NCBI GenBank assembly: GCA_037783415.1
Contig: JAZGTN010000119.1
Coordinates: forward strand, 2,054,001 to 2,118,000
From: Leptasterias polaris
Taxonomy: Eukaryota > Echinodermata > Asteroidea > Forcipulatida > Asteriidae
DNA length: 64,000 nucleotides
Direction of reading: 5' to 3'
Shown: positions 35,864 to 50,190 of the stretch, in pieces
Numbering within the stretch: the first letter of the stretch is position 1
Layout of the letters: every line of letters starts with the position of its first letter
Translations under genes and position numbers: made by a program
The notes under the pieces: model-generated
Told to the model about the DNA's origin: nothing
The model's input: only the letters and a program-made list of their open reading frames with translations
Database searches by the model: none

Positions 35864-36771
35864 CCATCATAAGTGATCTCACATTAGTTGTGGTCTAAAG
35901 CAAAAATACTTTTAGAGTTCTCCCGATGCACAAGCTAGCTATCAGGGCCGACACTACGCTGAACGCACAAATTTCGGCCGATATGCCAAAATATATATAT
36001 TTTTTTTTTTTTTTTTTTTTTTTTCAATTTCAGATAAATTTCACAAAAATTCATCAAGATAAAACCATTGCCAATGCTCCATATTGGACAGTAGGACCTG
36101 TGAAAAGGCCCCCATCCCAGGGGAATTGTCTAAGATAATAGCCATCTGTTTCTGGATAGAGTTATAACTTGTCCCCATCAACCAGAAACAATCATAATGG
36201 TTTGGCCTTTTTCAACATGCCCCGCCCACGCCCCGCCCACCCTTTCCCCTTTTACCCCGTTCCAGAGGTAGAATAAAATTTGAAAGGGCAGTTAAATGTA
36301 CAAAAAGTGACCTATGTGTTTTCTAAATTTTATAAAGCTCCCCATTTTAGACTAATATGAATGCATGGTTAGAAAAATTTAAGGGAAAGCAAAATGTGCC
36401 CCCCCCCCCCCCCGGCCAGCCCCCTTCCATTTTTACAGCTTGTTCATGCCAATTAACCCCTTCTTAATGATTAATTAAATAACTTGTAAGGTTTTTATGA
36501 TCCTGTGATAAAAAAGAGACATGTTAATAACTTTTTGAGTGAGGACTTGGATATAACTTCTGACTTGTCCTTAGAATGTACACAGTGTGTCGTGCAGGTT
36601 TTTCTTCTCGCATTGCTTAGAGTACATGTAAATGCTCCAACATGTTGGACCTTGTTGTAGACGAACGCAATAACATTTCACTTTTTTTTTTTCAGATATC
36701 AAGTCAGTGACTTATTCTCAACAATTTAAGCATAATTTTTTAACCATAAAGAATAATTAAGTGCCCTTATA

Positions 36772-37251
36772 GGGTGCACCACACTAAATAAGCCAGAATT
36801 AATGCGCCAAGCTACTTATCATAATTTGTAAACCCACAACTTATTTTTAATTATAACGTTTTGGGGGTCATGCAATTAATAGATTGTGTAAATATAAAAA
36901 TCTATCACAACCTGGGGGTTCTGTGCTTCAACTTTTGAGGAGACTTGATAAATTTAGGCGTTAAAGTTGGCCCTATTTGACCGGGGAAGTGGAGAAGTGC
37001 TTCACGAAAACTGGCAGCAAGTCGGTTTTGGAAAAAAATAAAAAATCGTGTTTTTTTCTTCTGGGGTAGTTAGCAAAAATTCCAAACGGCTGACCTGCCA
37101 AAAATTGAAAAGAATTCTGAAGTTTAGTTGTCCGGAAATATGTCTGATTGGTTTTCAAGAGGCTGAGAGACTTACACGATTTTTTGAGTATTTTTGAATA
37201 ATTATCATTTAGCATTGGTTCCTATGGGAGATCATTTAGAGGGGTGCGCCC
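36772..37251. mobile_element. MITE copy, unit 10
   Basis: 480 bp, identical ends; internal 'A' form. Confidence 0.87.
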
Positions 37252-37836
37252 TATATATACAACATGGTGGCGCCCTTGCAGCCATTTTTGTTGGGATTTA
37301 AACATGTCTGCCGTTTGTTTACAATTGCAGGCGTGACAGAAATGAGTTGTTTGAGACTTCTTTCGTCAGTTATCGCCGGTTTTTTTTATTGTTCGTGAAA
37401 ACATCACTCCTCTGGCTGCAAACAGTAATTATAATAAAATATAGATAGCAATAACATTGTCACTTGTTAACAGAATAATTCAACGTTTTCAAAGAGTGGC
37501 TTGCTTTTTTTTTAGGCATCCTATTCCTACACACTTAACAGTATACAGTGTGTAAGACGGGACAAACTACGATCGACGGTACGACTATCGTGTATGACTA
37601 TTTGATGAGACTGTGATGGTAAGTCACTTTCAAGAAAATCATGGGTCAACAGCGGCTGGTTGCTTCCTCAATTAGGAAGAAATAAACATGTTGTAAACAT
37701 CATCATCATCATACATTACATGGCATGGTTGGTATTAACTAATAACTGAACAAGAAGAGTGGGGGAGGTGTAAACATTGCATTATTATGAATGTCAAGTT
37801 TCCGGAAAAGTCAAGTGATTCAATTAGAGTTACACT

Positions 37837-39979
37837 CTATCGGTTTTTCCATTTTGAGAACATTCTGCTGTAATTGTGCTCCTTGTGAATCTTTGGCCCC
37901 TCATAGTTATACGATGAGTTAGTGTCCTGTGACTTTGGATTTAGTTGGCCAGGTTGATACAATTTTTTTTTAGCATAGTAAGTGTGATATCGTTCAGCTC
38001 GACACTGTGCTCGTCGCTTTTTGTAGATCTTTCCCATAACACGTTTTTTGTGATATTGTTGTTTTTTGTCCATTGCATCGAGGGCTTTTGCAGCGGGTGA
38101 TCCAGCAGTAATGGGGCAATGAGTTGCCTCACACTTTTTGATAATAGAGTTTGCATGTTGGTTGTTCACCAGATGGATGGCGCTGTGATCTCTTGAAGCT
38201 CCGTTCCTTGAAAAGGTTAGTGTTCCTTTTGGATTTGTCATGGCGTAGGCATGATTCATGGATTCAGACTTCTGGGAACTTGTTCTGTACTTGGTTCTCT
38301 CTATCGCTTCGTCTCCTATGCGTTTTTCCAAAATTGTTTTAAAGATTTCCTCATCTTTAGATGTTAAAAAAAATCTGCCGCGGACATAGCGAGAGAGGTA
38401 TGGGTACTTGTATTTACCGTTGCAAACATGAGAATTTTGTTTGCATTTCTCATGGTCTCCCATGTAGCAGTTCGGAATTGCATCAATCGCCTTTGCAGCC
38501 AGTCTTTTCATGCTTGCTGTGTCATTTCCGCATTTAATGGAAATATGGTGTGCCTCAGCCTGTGCTCTGTGACTCACGTCATCAGCAAATCGGTCCTGTA
38601 CTCTGTTTCGGTCTCTTGCACTGTTCCCAGGGAACATGTCACTGCTAAAGTTTGCTCGGCTGACTGCCGCACAAAGCGAGCGGTTCAAGTGGGATGGGTC
38701 CAGCAGACTTTCCATTTCCTTTCCCGTTCTTCTTCTCATGACAGAATTCATTCCTTTTGCTAGACAGCCGTCAGCGTCTGTTGTTATTCTATCCACAAGA
38801 ACTGGTTCCGTGCACTCCAAAAGTTTAGTCGCACATCGAACACCCCCTTCTCTCTCATCTCCCATATTGAAATGCGCTGGACGAGTAGCTGTGCACTTGT
38901 CGCCGTGCTTAGCGGATGTGCATTGTTGACCGAATGATGATGGTGACATTTCACCACTTTTACAAAGCTTGTTTTCTTGATGGTACATTATAACAAACTT
39001 TGAAGTAGTTGCGTTCTCGCACACGGTGTCTCTTGTCTGTGTTGCAGGAACAAATGGGGTTTTTTTCCTACAGTTGCGCAGGGGATTATTATACTGCCTG
39101 TCCATTTCAACTGCAATTGGACTTTCTCGTTCAAAGCCTTAGAGCTCACGGATGTCTTTCACTAGTTTCCTCTTGTCTGCCATGTCTCTGATATTTTCAT
39201 TTTTGATAATTTCACCACATTTGTTCGAAATTTTTTGCAGCCCACTAGTGGATGGTACAGCTGTGTCCATTGATGTCAAGAGCCTCCTCGCACCTGCGGT
39301 TGCAATGCCAGTGTTCTGCAGGCCAACTTGGAAAGACATGTTTGGGGTTGCAGTGCGTCGTCCCCGCTTCCTACCCTCGTTAGCTATCTCACTGTAAAGT
39401 TTTGTCTTTTGTGTTTTAAAACCACACTTTTTGCAGGACATTACCTCTGAGACGGCTAAACCTCTACGCTCTTCTGCCTCAGCCAATAGTTTAGGTTGAC
39501 CATCACACTTAGGATGTGTTTGTTGATGATCAAGTACAGCTTGTGCACCCAGCTCTAGAGCTGAGTTGATGTCTACAAAACGATAACCTCCTCCTTGGTG
39601 ATCAGTTCCTCTCTTGGGCAGTGGCTGGCCACATTTGTTGGCTATTGGGATCACTCCCTTGAGCTGGATCTTTGTCAACTGGAGCCATTTCTACAACTTT
39701 TGGGCGAAGGAGCATCACATTTCTGCGGTTGTCTTGTTCCATCTGTGCTGCAATGTGGCAGAAATCTCCTCGCTCTGTATTTGGGGCGGCTAAACTCAAC
39801 TGCTGATGGGTTGGCCTGACATACCGTGGTGTAGGTATACTTTGAGTTTCACTGCCTTTGTCTTGTAGTGAATTAAATTTATTTTTCGGCTTGAACCAAG
39901 TTTTTTGCATCTTGAAAATGCCGCGTCTAGCTCTACCCATTTTTATGGCAATGGATTTGTTACAAACATTGAATGGCAT
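37837..39979 (-). pseudogene. Mutator-like transposase remnant, unit 10
   Basis: Segments at 39979-39602, 39678-39139 and 39105-37837. Both shared breaks are present; catalytic residue 16 is Thr. Confidence 0.8.
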
Positions 39980-40888
39980 CCATCATAAGTGATCTCACAT
40001 TAGTTGTGGTCTAAAGCAAAAATACTTTTAGAGTTCTCCCGATGCACAAGCTAGCTATCAGGGCCGACACTACGCTGAACGCACAAATTTCGGCCGATAT
40101 GCCAAAATATATATTTTTTTTTTATTTTTTTTTTTTTTTTCAATTTCAGATAAATTTCACAAAAATTCATCAAGATAAAACCATTGCCAATGCTCCATAT
40201 TGGACAGTAGGACCTGTGAAAAGGCCCCCATCCCAGGGGAATTGTCTAAGATAATAGCCATCTGTTTCTGGATAGAGTTATAACTTGTCCCCATCAACCA
40301 GAAACAATCATAATGGTTTGGCCTTTTTCAACATGCCCCGCCCACGCCCCGCCCACCCTTTCCCCTTTTACCCCGTTCCAGAGGTAGAATAAAATTTGAA
40401 AGGGCAGTTAAATGTACAAAAAGTGACCTATGTGTTTTCTAAATTTTATAAAGCTCCCCATTTTAGACTAATATGAATGCATGGTTAGAAAAATTTAAGG
40501 GAAAGCAAAATGTGCCCCCCCCCCCCCCCCGGCCAGCCCCCTTCCATTTTTACAGCTTGTTCATGCCAATTAACCCCTTCTTAATGATTAATTAAATAAC
40601 TTGTAAGGTTTTTATGATCCTGTGATAAAAAAGAGACATGTTAATAACTTTTTGAGTGAGGACTTGGATATAACTTCTGACTTGTCCTTAGAATGTACAC
40701 AGTGTGTCGTGCAGGTTTTTCTTCTCGCATTGCTTAGAGTACATGTAAATGCTCCAACATGTTGGACCTTGTTGTAGACGAACGCAATAACATTTCACTT
40801 TTTTTTTTTCAGATATCAAGTCAGTGACTTATTCTCAACAATTTAAGCATAATTTTTTAACCATAAAGAATAATTAAGTGCCCTTATA

Positions 40889-41368
40889 GGGTGCACCACA
40901 CTAAATAAGCCAGAATTAATGCGCCAAGCTACTTATCATAATTTGTAAACCCACAACTTATTTTTAATTATAACGTTTTGGGGGTCATGCAATTAATAGA
41001 TTGTGTAAATATAAAAATCTATCACAACCTGGGGGTTCTGTGCTTCAACTTTTGAGGAGACTTGATAAATTTAGGCGTTAAAGTTGGCCCTATTTGACCG
41101 GGGAAGTGGAGAAGTGCTTCACGAAAACTGGCAGCAAGTCGGTTTTGGAAAAAAATCAAAAATCGTGTTTTTTTCTTCTGGGGTAGTTAGCAAAAATTCC
41201 AAACGGCTGACCTGCCAAAAATTGAAAAGAATTCTGAAGTTTAGTTGTCCGGAAATATGTCTGATTGGTTTTCAAGAGGCTGAGAGACTTACACGATTTT
41301 TTGAGTATTTTTGAATAATTATCATTTAGCATTGGTTCCTATGGGAGATCATTTAGAGGGGTGCGCCC
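40889..41368. mobile_element. MITE copy, unit 11
   Basis: 480 bp, identical ends; internal 'C' form. Confidence 0.87.
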
Positions 41369-41953
41369 TATATATACAACATGGTGGCGCCCTTGCAGCC
41401 ATTTTTGTTGGGATTTAAACATGTCTGCCGTTTGTTTACAATTGCAGGCGTGACAGAAATGAGTTGTTTGAGACTTCTTTCGTCAGTTATCGCCGGTTTT
41501 TTTTATTGTTCGTGAAAACATCACTCCTCTGGCTGCAAACAGTAATTATAATAAAATATAGATAGCAATAACATTGTCACTTGTTAACAGAATAATTCAA
41601 CGTTTTCAAAGAGTGGCTTGCTTTTTTTTTAGGCATCCTATTCCTACACACTTAACAGTATACAGTGTGTAAGACGGGACAAACTACGATCGACGGTACG
41701 ACTATCGTGTATGACTATTTGATGAGACTGTGATGGTAAGTCACTTTCAAGAAAATCATGGGTCAACAGCGGCTGGTTGCTTCCTCAATTAGGAAGAAAT
41801 AAACATGTTGTAAACATCATCATCATCATACATTACATGGCATGGTTGGTATTAACTAATAACTGAACAAGAAGAGTGGGGGAGGTGTAAACATTGCATT
41901 ATTATGAATGTCAAGTTTCCGGAAAAGTCAAGTGATTCAATTAGAGTTACACT

Positions 41954-44096
41954 CTATCGGTTTTTCCATTTTGAGAACATTCTGCTGTAATTGTGCTCCT
42001 TGTGAATCTTTGGCCCCTCATAGTTATACGATGAGTTAGTGTCCTGTGACTTTGGATTTAGTTGGCCAGGTTGATACAATTTTTTTTTAGCATAGTAAGT
42101 GTGATATCGTTCAGCTCGACACTGTGCTCGTCGCTTTTTGTAGATCTTTCCCATAACACGTTTTTTGTGATATTGTTGTTTTTTGTCCATTGCATCGAGG
42201 GCTTTTGCAGCGGGTGATCCAGCAGTAATGGGGCAATGAGTTGCCTCACACTTTTTGATAATAGAGTTTGCATGTTGGTTGTTCACCAGATGGATGGCGC
42301 TGTGATCTCTTGAAGCTCCGTTCCTTGAAAAGGTTAGTGTTCCTTTTGGATTTGTCATGGCGTAGGCATGATTCATGGATTCAGACTTCTGGGAACTTGT
42401 TCTGTACTTGGTTCTCTCTATCGCTTCGTCTCCTATGCGTTTTTCCAAAATTGTTTTAAAGATTTCCTCATCTTTAGATGTTAAAAAAAATCTGCCGCGG
42501 ACATAGCGAGAGAGGTATGGGTACTTGTATTTACCGTTGCAAACATGAGAATTTTGTTTGCATTTCTCATGGTCTCCCATGTAGCAGTTCGGAATTGCAT
42601 CAATCGCCTTTGCAGCCAGTCTTTTCATGCTTGCTGTGTCATTTCCGCATTTAATGGAAATATGGTGTGCCTCAGCCTGTGCTCTGTGACTCACGTCATC
42701 AGCAAATCGGTCCTGTACTCTGTTTCGGTCTCTTGCACTGTTCCCAGGGAACATGTCACTGCTAAAGTTTGCTCGGCTGACTGCCGCACAAAGCGAGCGG
42801 TTCAAGTGGGATGGGTCCAGCAGACTTTCCATTTCCTTTCCCGTTCTTCTTCTCATGACAGAATTCATTCCTTTTGCTAGACAGCCGTCAGCGTCTGTTG
42901 TTATTCTATCCACAAGAACTGGTTCCGTGCACTCCAAAAGTTTAGTCGCACATCGAACACCCCCTTCTCTCTCATCTCCCATATTGAAATGCGCTGGACG
43001 AGTAGCTGTGCACTTGTCGCCGTGCTTAGCGGATGTGCATTGTTGACCGAATGATGATGGTGACATTTCACCACTTTTACAAAGCTTGTTTTCTTGATGG
43101 TACATTATAACAAACTTTGAAGTAGTTGCGTTCTCGCACACGGTGTCTCTTGTCTGTGTTGCAGGAACAAATGGGGTTTTTTTCCTACAGTTGCGCAGGG
43201 GATTATTATACTGCCTGTCCATTTCAACTGCAATTGGACTTTCTCGTTCAAAGCCTTAGAGCTCACGGATGTCTTTCACTAGTTTCCTCTTGTCTGCCAT
43301 GTCTCTGATATTTTCATTTTTGATAATTTCACCACATTTGTTCGAAATTTTTTGCAGCCCACTAGTGGATGGTACAGCTGTGTCCATTGATGTCAAGAGC
43401 CTCCTCGCACCTGCGGTTGCAATGCCAGTGTTCTGCAGGCCAACTTGGAAAGACATGTTTGGGGTTGCAGTGCGTCGTCCCCGCTTCCTACCCTCGTTAG
43501 CTATCTCACTGTAAAGTTTTGTCTTTTGTGTTTTAAAACCACACTTTTTGCAGGACATTACCTCTGAGACGGCTAAACCTCTACGCTCTTCTGCCTCAGC
43601 CAATAGTTTAGGTTGACCATCACACTTAGGATGTGTTTGTTGATGATCAAGTACAGCTTGTGCACCCAGCTCTAGAGCTGAGTTGATGTCTACAAAACGA
43701 TAACCTCCTCCTTGGTGATCAGTTCCTCTCTTGGGCAGTGGCTGGCCACATTTGTTGGCTATTGGGATCACTCCCTTGAGCTGGATCTTTGTCAACTGGA
43801 GCCATTTCTACAACTTTTGGGCGAAGGAGCATCACATTTCTGCGGTTGTCTTGTTCCATCTGTGCTGCAATGTGGCAGAAATCTCCTCGCTCTGTATTTG
43901 GGGCGGCTAAACTCAACTGCTGATGGGTTGGCCTGACATACCGTGGTGTAGGTATACTTTGAGTTTCACTGCCTTTGTCTTGTAGTGAATTAAATTTATT
44001 TTTCGGCTTGAACCAAGTTTTTTGCATCTTGAAAATGCCGCGTCTAGCTCTACCCATTTTTATGGCAATGGATTTGTTACAAACATTGAATGGCAT
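41954..44096 (-). pseudogene. Mutator-like transposase remnant, unit 11
   Basis: Segments at 44096-43719, 43795-43256 and 43222-41954. Both shared breaks are present; catalytic residue 16 is Thr. Confidence 0.8.
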
Positions 44097-45006
44097 CCAT
44101 CATAAGTGATCTCACATTAGTTGTGGTCTAAAGCAAAAATACTTTTAGAGTTCTCCCGATGCACAAGCTAGCTATCAGGGCCGACACTACGCTGAACGCA
44201 CAAATTTCGGCCGATATGCCAAAATATATATATTTTTTTTATTATTTTTTTTTTTTTCAATTTCAGATAAATTTCACAAAAATTCATCAAGATAAAACCA
44301 TTGCCAATGCTCCATATTGGACAGTAGGACCTGTGAAAAGGCCCCCATCCCAGGGGAATTGTCTAAGATAATAGCCATCTGTTTCTGGATAGAGTTATAA
44401 CTTGTCCCCATCAACCAGAAACAATCATAATGGTTTGGCCTTTTTCAACATGCCCCGCCCACGCCCCGCCCACCCTTTCCCCTTTTACCCCGTTCCAGAG
44501 GTAGAATAAAATTTGAAAGGGCAGTTAAATGTACAAAAAGTGACCTATGTGTTTTCTAAATTTTATAAAGCTCCCCATTTTAGACTAATATGAATGCATG
44601 GTTAGAAAAATTTAAGGGAAAGCAAAATGTGCCCCCCCCCCCCCCCCCGGCCAGCCCCCTTCCATTTTTACAGCTTGTTCATGCCAATTAACCCCTTCTT
44701 AATGATTAATTAAATAACTTGTAAGGTTTTTATGATCCTGTGATAAAAAAGAGACATGTTAATAACTTTTTGAGTGAGGACTTGGATATAACTTCTGACT
44801 TGTCCTTAGAATGTACACAGTGTGTCGTGCAGGTTTTTCTTCTCGCATTGCTTAGAGTACATGTAAATGCTCCAACATGTTGGACCTTGTTGTAGACGAA
44901 CGCAATAACATTTCACTTTTTTTTTTTCAGATATCAAGTCAGTGACTTATTCTCAACAATTTAAGCATAATTTTTTAACCATAAAGAATAATTAAGTGCC
45001 CTTATA

Positions 45007-45486
45007 GGGTGCACCACACTAAATAAGCCAGAATTAATGCGCCAAGCTACTTATCATAATTTGTAAACCCACAACTTATTTTTAATTATAACGTTTTGGG
45101 GGTCATGCAATTAATAGATTGTGTAAATATAAAAATCTATCACAACCTGGGGGTTCTGTGCTTCAACTTTTGAGGAGACTTGATAAATTTAGGCGTTAAA
45201 GTTGGCCCTATTTGACCGGGGAAGTGGAGAAGTGCTTCACGAAAACTGGCAGCAAGTCGGTTTTGGAAAAAAATCAAAAATCGTGTTTTTTTCTTCTGGG
45301 GTAGTTAGCAAAAATTCCAAACGGCTGACCTGCCAAAAATTGAAAAGAATTCTGAAGTTTAGTTGTCCGGAAATATGTCTGATTGGTTTTCAAGAGGCTG
45401 AGAGACTTACACGATTTTTTGAGTATTTTTGAATAATTATCATTTAGCATTGGTTCCTATGGGAGATCATTTAGAGGGGTGCGCCC
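45007..45486. mobile_element. MITE copy, unit 12
   Basis: 480 bp, identical ends; internal 'C' form. Confidence 0.87.
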
Positions 45487-46071
45487 TATATATACAACAT
45501 GGTGGCGCCCTTGCAGCCATTTTTGTTGGGATTTAAACATGTCTGCCGTTTGTTTACAATTGCAGGCGTGACAGAAATGAGTTGTTTGAGACTTCTTTCG
45601 TCAGTTATCGCCGGTTTTTTTTATTGTTCGTGAAAACATCACTCCTCTGGCTGCAAACAGTAATTATAATAAAATATAGATAGCAATAACATTGTCACTT
45701 GTTAACAGAATAATTCAACGTTTTCAAAGAGTGGCTTGCTTTTTTTTTAGGCATCCTATTCCTACACACTTAACAGTATACAGTGTGTAAGACGGGACAA
45801 ACTACGATCGACGGTACGACTATCGTGTATGACTATTTGATGAGACTGTGATGGTAAGTCACTTTCAAGAAAATCATGGGTCAACAGCGGCTGGTTGCTT
45901 CCTCAATTAGGAAGAAATAAACATGTTGTAAACATCATCATCATCATACATTACATGGCATGGTTGGTATTAACTAATAACTGAACAAGAAGAGTGGGGG
46001 AGGTGTAAACATTGCATTATTATGAATGTCAAGTTTCCGGAAAAGTCAAGTGATTCAATTAGAGTTACACT

Positions 46072-48214
46072 CTATCGGTTTTTCCATTTTGAGAACATTC
46101 TGCTGTAATTGTGCTCCTTGTGAATCTTTGGCCCCTCATAGTTATACGATGAGTTAGTGTCCTGTGACTTTGGATTTAGTTGGCCAGGTTGATACAATTT
46201 TTTTTTAGCATAGTAAGTGTGATATCGTTCAGCTCGACACTGTGCTCGTCGCTTTTTGTAGATCTTTCCCATAACACGTTTTTTGTGATATTGTTGTTTT
46301 TTGTCCATTGCATCGAGGGCTTTTGCAGCGGGTGATCCAGCAGTAATGGGGCAATGAGTTGCCTCACACTTTTTGATAATAGAGTTTGCATGTTGGTTGT
46401 TCACCAGATGGATGGCGCTGTGATCTCTTGAAGCTCCGTTCCTTGAAAAGGTTAGTGTTCCTTTTGGATTTGTCATGGCGTAGGCATGATTCATGGATTC
46501 AGACTTCTGGGAACTTGTTCTGTACTTGGTTCTCTCTATCGCTTCGTCTCCTATGCGTTTTTCCAAAATTGTTTTAAAGATTTCCTCATCTTTAGATGTT
46601 AAAAAAAATCTGCCGCGGACATAGCGAGAGAGGTATGGGTACTTGTATTTACCGTTGCAAACATGAGAATTTTGTTTGCATTTCTCATGGTCTCCCATGT
46701 AGCAGTTCGGAATTGCATCAATCGCCTTTGCAGCCAGTCTTTTCATGCTTGCTGTGTCATTTCCGCATTTAATGGAAATATGGTGTGCCTCAGCCTGTGC
46801 TCTGTGACTCACGTCATCAGCAAATCGGTCCTGTACTCTGTTTCGGTCTCTTGCACTGTTCCCAGGGAACATGTCACTGCTAAAGTTTGCTCGGCTGACT
46901 GCCGCACAAAGCGAGCGGTTCAAGTGGGATGGGTCCAGCAGACTTTCCATTTCCTTTCCCGTTCTTCTTCTCATGACAGAATTCATTCCTTTTGCTAGAC
47001 AGCCGTCAGCGTCTGTTGTTATTCTATCCACAAGAACTGGTTCCGTGCACTCCAAAAGTTTAGTCGCACATCGAACACCCCCTTCTCTCTCATCTCCCAT
47101 ATTGAAATGCGCTGGACGAGTAGCTGTGCACTTGTCGCCGTGCTTAGCGGATGTGCATTGTTGACCGAATGATGATGGTGACATTTCACCACTTTTACAA
47201 AGCTTGTTTTCTTGATGGTACATTATAACAAACTTTGAAGTAGTTGCGTTCTCGCACACGGTGTCTCTTGTCTGTGTTGCAGGAACAAATGGGTTTTTTT
47301 TCCTACAGTTGCGCAGGGGATTATTATACTGCCTGTCCATTTCAACTGCAATTGGACTTTCTCGTTCAAAGCCTTAGAGCTCACGGATGTCTTTCACTAG
47401 TTTCCTCTTGTCTGCCATGTCTCTGATATTTTCATTTTTGATAATTTCACCACATTTGTTCGAAATTTTTTGCAGCCCACTAGTGGATGGTACAGCTGTG
47501 TCCATTGATGTCAAGAGCCTCCTCGCACCTGCGGTTGCAATGCCAGTGTTCTGCAGGCCAACTTGGAAAGACATGTTTGGGGTTGCAGTGCGTCGTCCCC
47601 GCTTCCTACCCTCGTTAGCTATCTCACTGTAAAGTTTTGTCTTTTGTGTTTTAAAACCACACTTTTTGCAGGACATTACCTCTGAGACGGCTAAACCTCT
47701 ACGCTCTTCTGCCTCAGCCAATAGTTTAGGTTGACCATCACACTTAGGATGTGTTTGTTGATGATCAAGTACAGCTTGTGCACCCAGCTCTAGAGCTGAG
47801 TTGATGTCTACAAAACGATAACCTCCTCCTTGGTGATCAGTTCCTCTCTTGGGCAGTGGCTGGCCACATTTGTTGGCTATTGGGATCACTCCCTTGAGCT
47901 GGATCTTTGTCAACTGGAGCCATTTCTACAACTTTTGGGCGAAGGAGCATCACATTTCTGCGGTTGTCTTGTTCCATCTGTGCTGCAATGTGGCAGAAAT
48001 CTCCTCGCTCTGTATTTGGGGCGGCTAAACTCAACTGCTGATGGGTTGGCCTGACATACCGTGGTGTAGGTATACTTTGAGTTTCACTGCCTTTGTCTTG
48101 TAGTGAATTAAATTTATTTTTCGGCTTGAACCAAGTTTTTTGCATCTTGAAAATGCCGCGTCTAGCTCTACCCATTTTTATGGCAATGGATTTGTTACAA
48201 ACATTGAATGGCAT
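46072..48214 (-). pseudogene. Mutator-like transposase remnant, unit 12
   Basis: Segments at 48214-47837, 47913-47374 and 47340-46072. Both shared breaks are present; catalytic residue 16 is Asn. Confidence 0.8.
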
Positions 48215-49125
48215 CCATCATAAGTGATCTCACATTAGTTGTGGTCTAAAGCAAAAATACTTTTAGAGTTCTCCCGATGCACAAGCTAGCTATCAGGGCC
48301 GACACTACGCTGAACGCACAAATTTCGGCCGATATGCCAAAATATATATATTTTTTTTTTTTTTTTTTTTTTTTTCAATTTCAGATAAATTTCACAAAAA
48401 TTCATCAAGATAAAACCATTGCCAATGCTCCATATTGGACAGTAGGACCTGTGAAAAGGCCCCCATCCCAGGGGAATTGTCTAAGATAATAGCCATCTGT
48501 TTCTGGATAGAGTTATAACTTGTCCCCATCAACCAGAAACAATCATAATGGTTTGGCCTTTTTCAACATGCCCCGCCCACGCCCCGCCCACCCTTTCCCC
48601 TTTTACCCCGTTCCAGAGGTAGAATAAAATTTGAAAGGGCAGTTAAATGTACAAAAAGTGACCTATGTGTTTTCTAAATTTTATAAAGCTCCCCATTTTA
48701 GACTAATATGAATGCATGGTTAGAAAAATTTAAGGGAAAGCAAAATGTGCCCCCCCCCCCCCCCCCCGGCCAGCCCCCTTCCATTTTTACAGCTTGTTCA
48801 TGCCAATTAACCCCTTCTTAATGATTAATTAAATAACTTGTAAGGTTTTTATGATCCTGTGATAAAAAAGAGACATGTTAATAACTTTTTGAGTGAGGAC
48901 TTGGATATAACTTCTGACTTGTCCTTAGAATGTACACAGTGTGTCGTGCAGGTTTTTCTTCTCGCATTGCTTAGAGTACATGTAAATGCTCCAACATGTT
49001 GGACCTTGTTGTAGACGAACGCAATAACATTTCACTTTTTTTTTTTCAGATATCAAGTCAGTGACTTATTCTCAACAATTTAAGCATAATTTTTTAACCA
49101 TAAAGAATAATTAAGTGCCCTTATA

Positions 49126-49605
49126 GGGTGCACCACACTAAATAAGCCAGAATTAATGCGCCAAGCTACTTATCATAATTTGTAAACCCACAACTTATTT
49201 TTAATTATAACGTTTTGGGGGTCATGCAATTAATAGATTGTGTAAATATAAAAATCTATCACAACCTGGGGGTTCTGTGCTTCAACTTTTGAGGAGACTT
49301 GATAAATTTAGGCGTTAAAGTTGGCCCTATTTGACCGGGGAAGTGGAGAAGTGCTTCACGAAAACTGGCAGCAAGTCGGTTTTGGAAAAAAATCAAAAAT
49401 CGTGTTTTTTTCTTCTGGGGTAGTTAGCAAAAATTCCAAACGGCTGACCTGCCAAAAATTGAAAAGAATTCTGAAGTTTAGTTGTCCGGAAATATGTCTG
49501 ATTGGTTTTCAAGAGGCTGAGAGACTTACACGATTTTTTGAGTATTTTTGAATAATTATCATTTAGCATTGGTTCCTATGGGAGATCATTTAGAGGGGTG
49601 CGCCC
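49126..49605. mobile_element. MITE copy, unit 13
   Basis: 480 bp, identical ends; internal 'C' form. Confidence 0.87.
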
Positions 49606-50190
49606 TATATATACAACATGGTGGCGCCCTTGCAGCCATTTTTGTTGGGATTTAAACATGTCTGCCGTTTGTTTACAATTGCAGGCGTGACAGAAATGAG
49701 TTGTTTGAGACTTCTTTCGTCAGTTATCGCCGGTTTTTTTTATTGTTCGTGAAAACATCACTCCTCTGGCTGCAAACAGTAATTATAATAAAATATAGAT
49801 AGCAATAACATTGTCACTTGTTAACAGAATAATTCAACGTTTTCAAAGAGTGGCTTGCTTTTTTTTTAGGCATCCTATTCCTACACACTTAACAGTATAC
49901 AGTGTGTAAGACGGGACAAACTACGATCGACGGTACGACTATCGTGTATGACTATTTGATGAGACTGTGATGGTAAGTCACTTTCAAGAAAATCATGGGT
50001 CAACAGCGGCTGGTTGCTTCCTCAATTAGGAAGAAATAAACATGTTGTAAACATCATCATCATCATACATTACATGGCATGGTTGGTATTAACTAATAAC
50101 TGAACAAGAAGAGTGGGGGAGGTGTAAACATTGCATTATTATGAATGTCAAGTTTCCGGAAAAGTCAAGTGATTCAATTAGAGTTACACT

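Larger units (their letters stand above)
32458..36572 (-). repeat. Array unit 9 (long form, extra lesion in the transposase)
   Basis: 4115 bp, the shortest MITE-bearing unit. Marks: uninterrupted poly-T of 25 after a longer AT run, poly-C of 15, G3T8 (Asn). The MITE poly-A site has become an unbroken run of 14 A. A one-base loss plus a T-to-A change near 33848-33855 shifts the end of the transposase frame. Confidence 0.95.
36573..40689 (-). repeat. Array unit 10 (long form)
   Basis: 4117 bp. Marks: poly-T with one interruption, poly-C of 16, G4T7 (Thr), MITE 'A' form. Confidence 0.95.
40690..44807 (-). repeat. Array unit 11 (long form)
   Basis: 4118 bp. Marks: poly-T with two interruptions, poly-C of 17, G4T7 (Thr), MITE 'C' form. 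Confidence 0.95.
44808..48926 (-). repeat. Array unit 12 (long form)
   Basis: 4119 bp. Marks: uninterrupted poly-T of 25 after a longer AT run, poly-C of 18, G3T8 (Asn), MITE 'C' form. Confidence 0.95.
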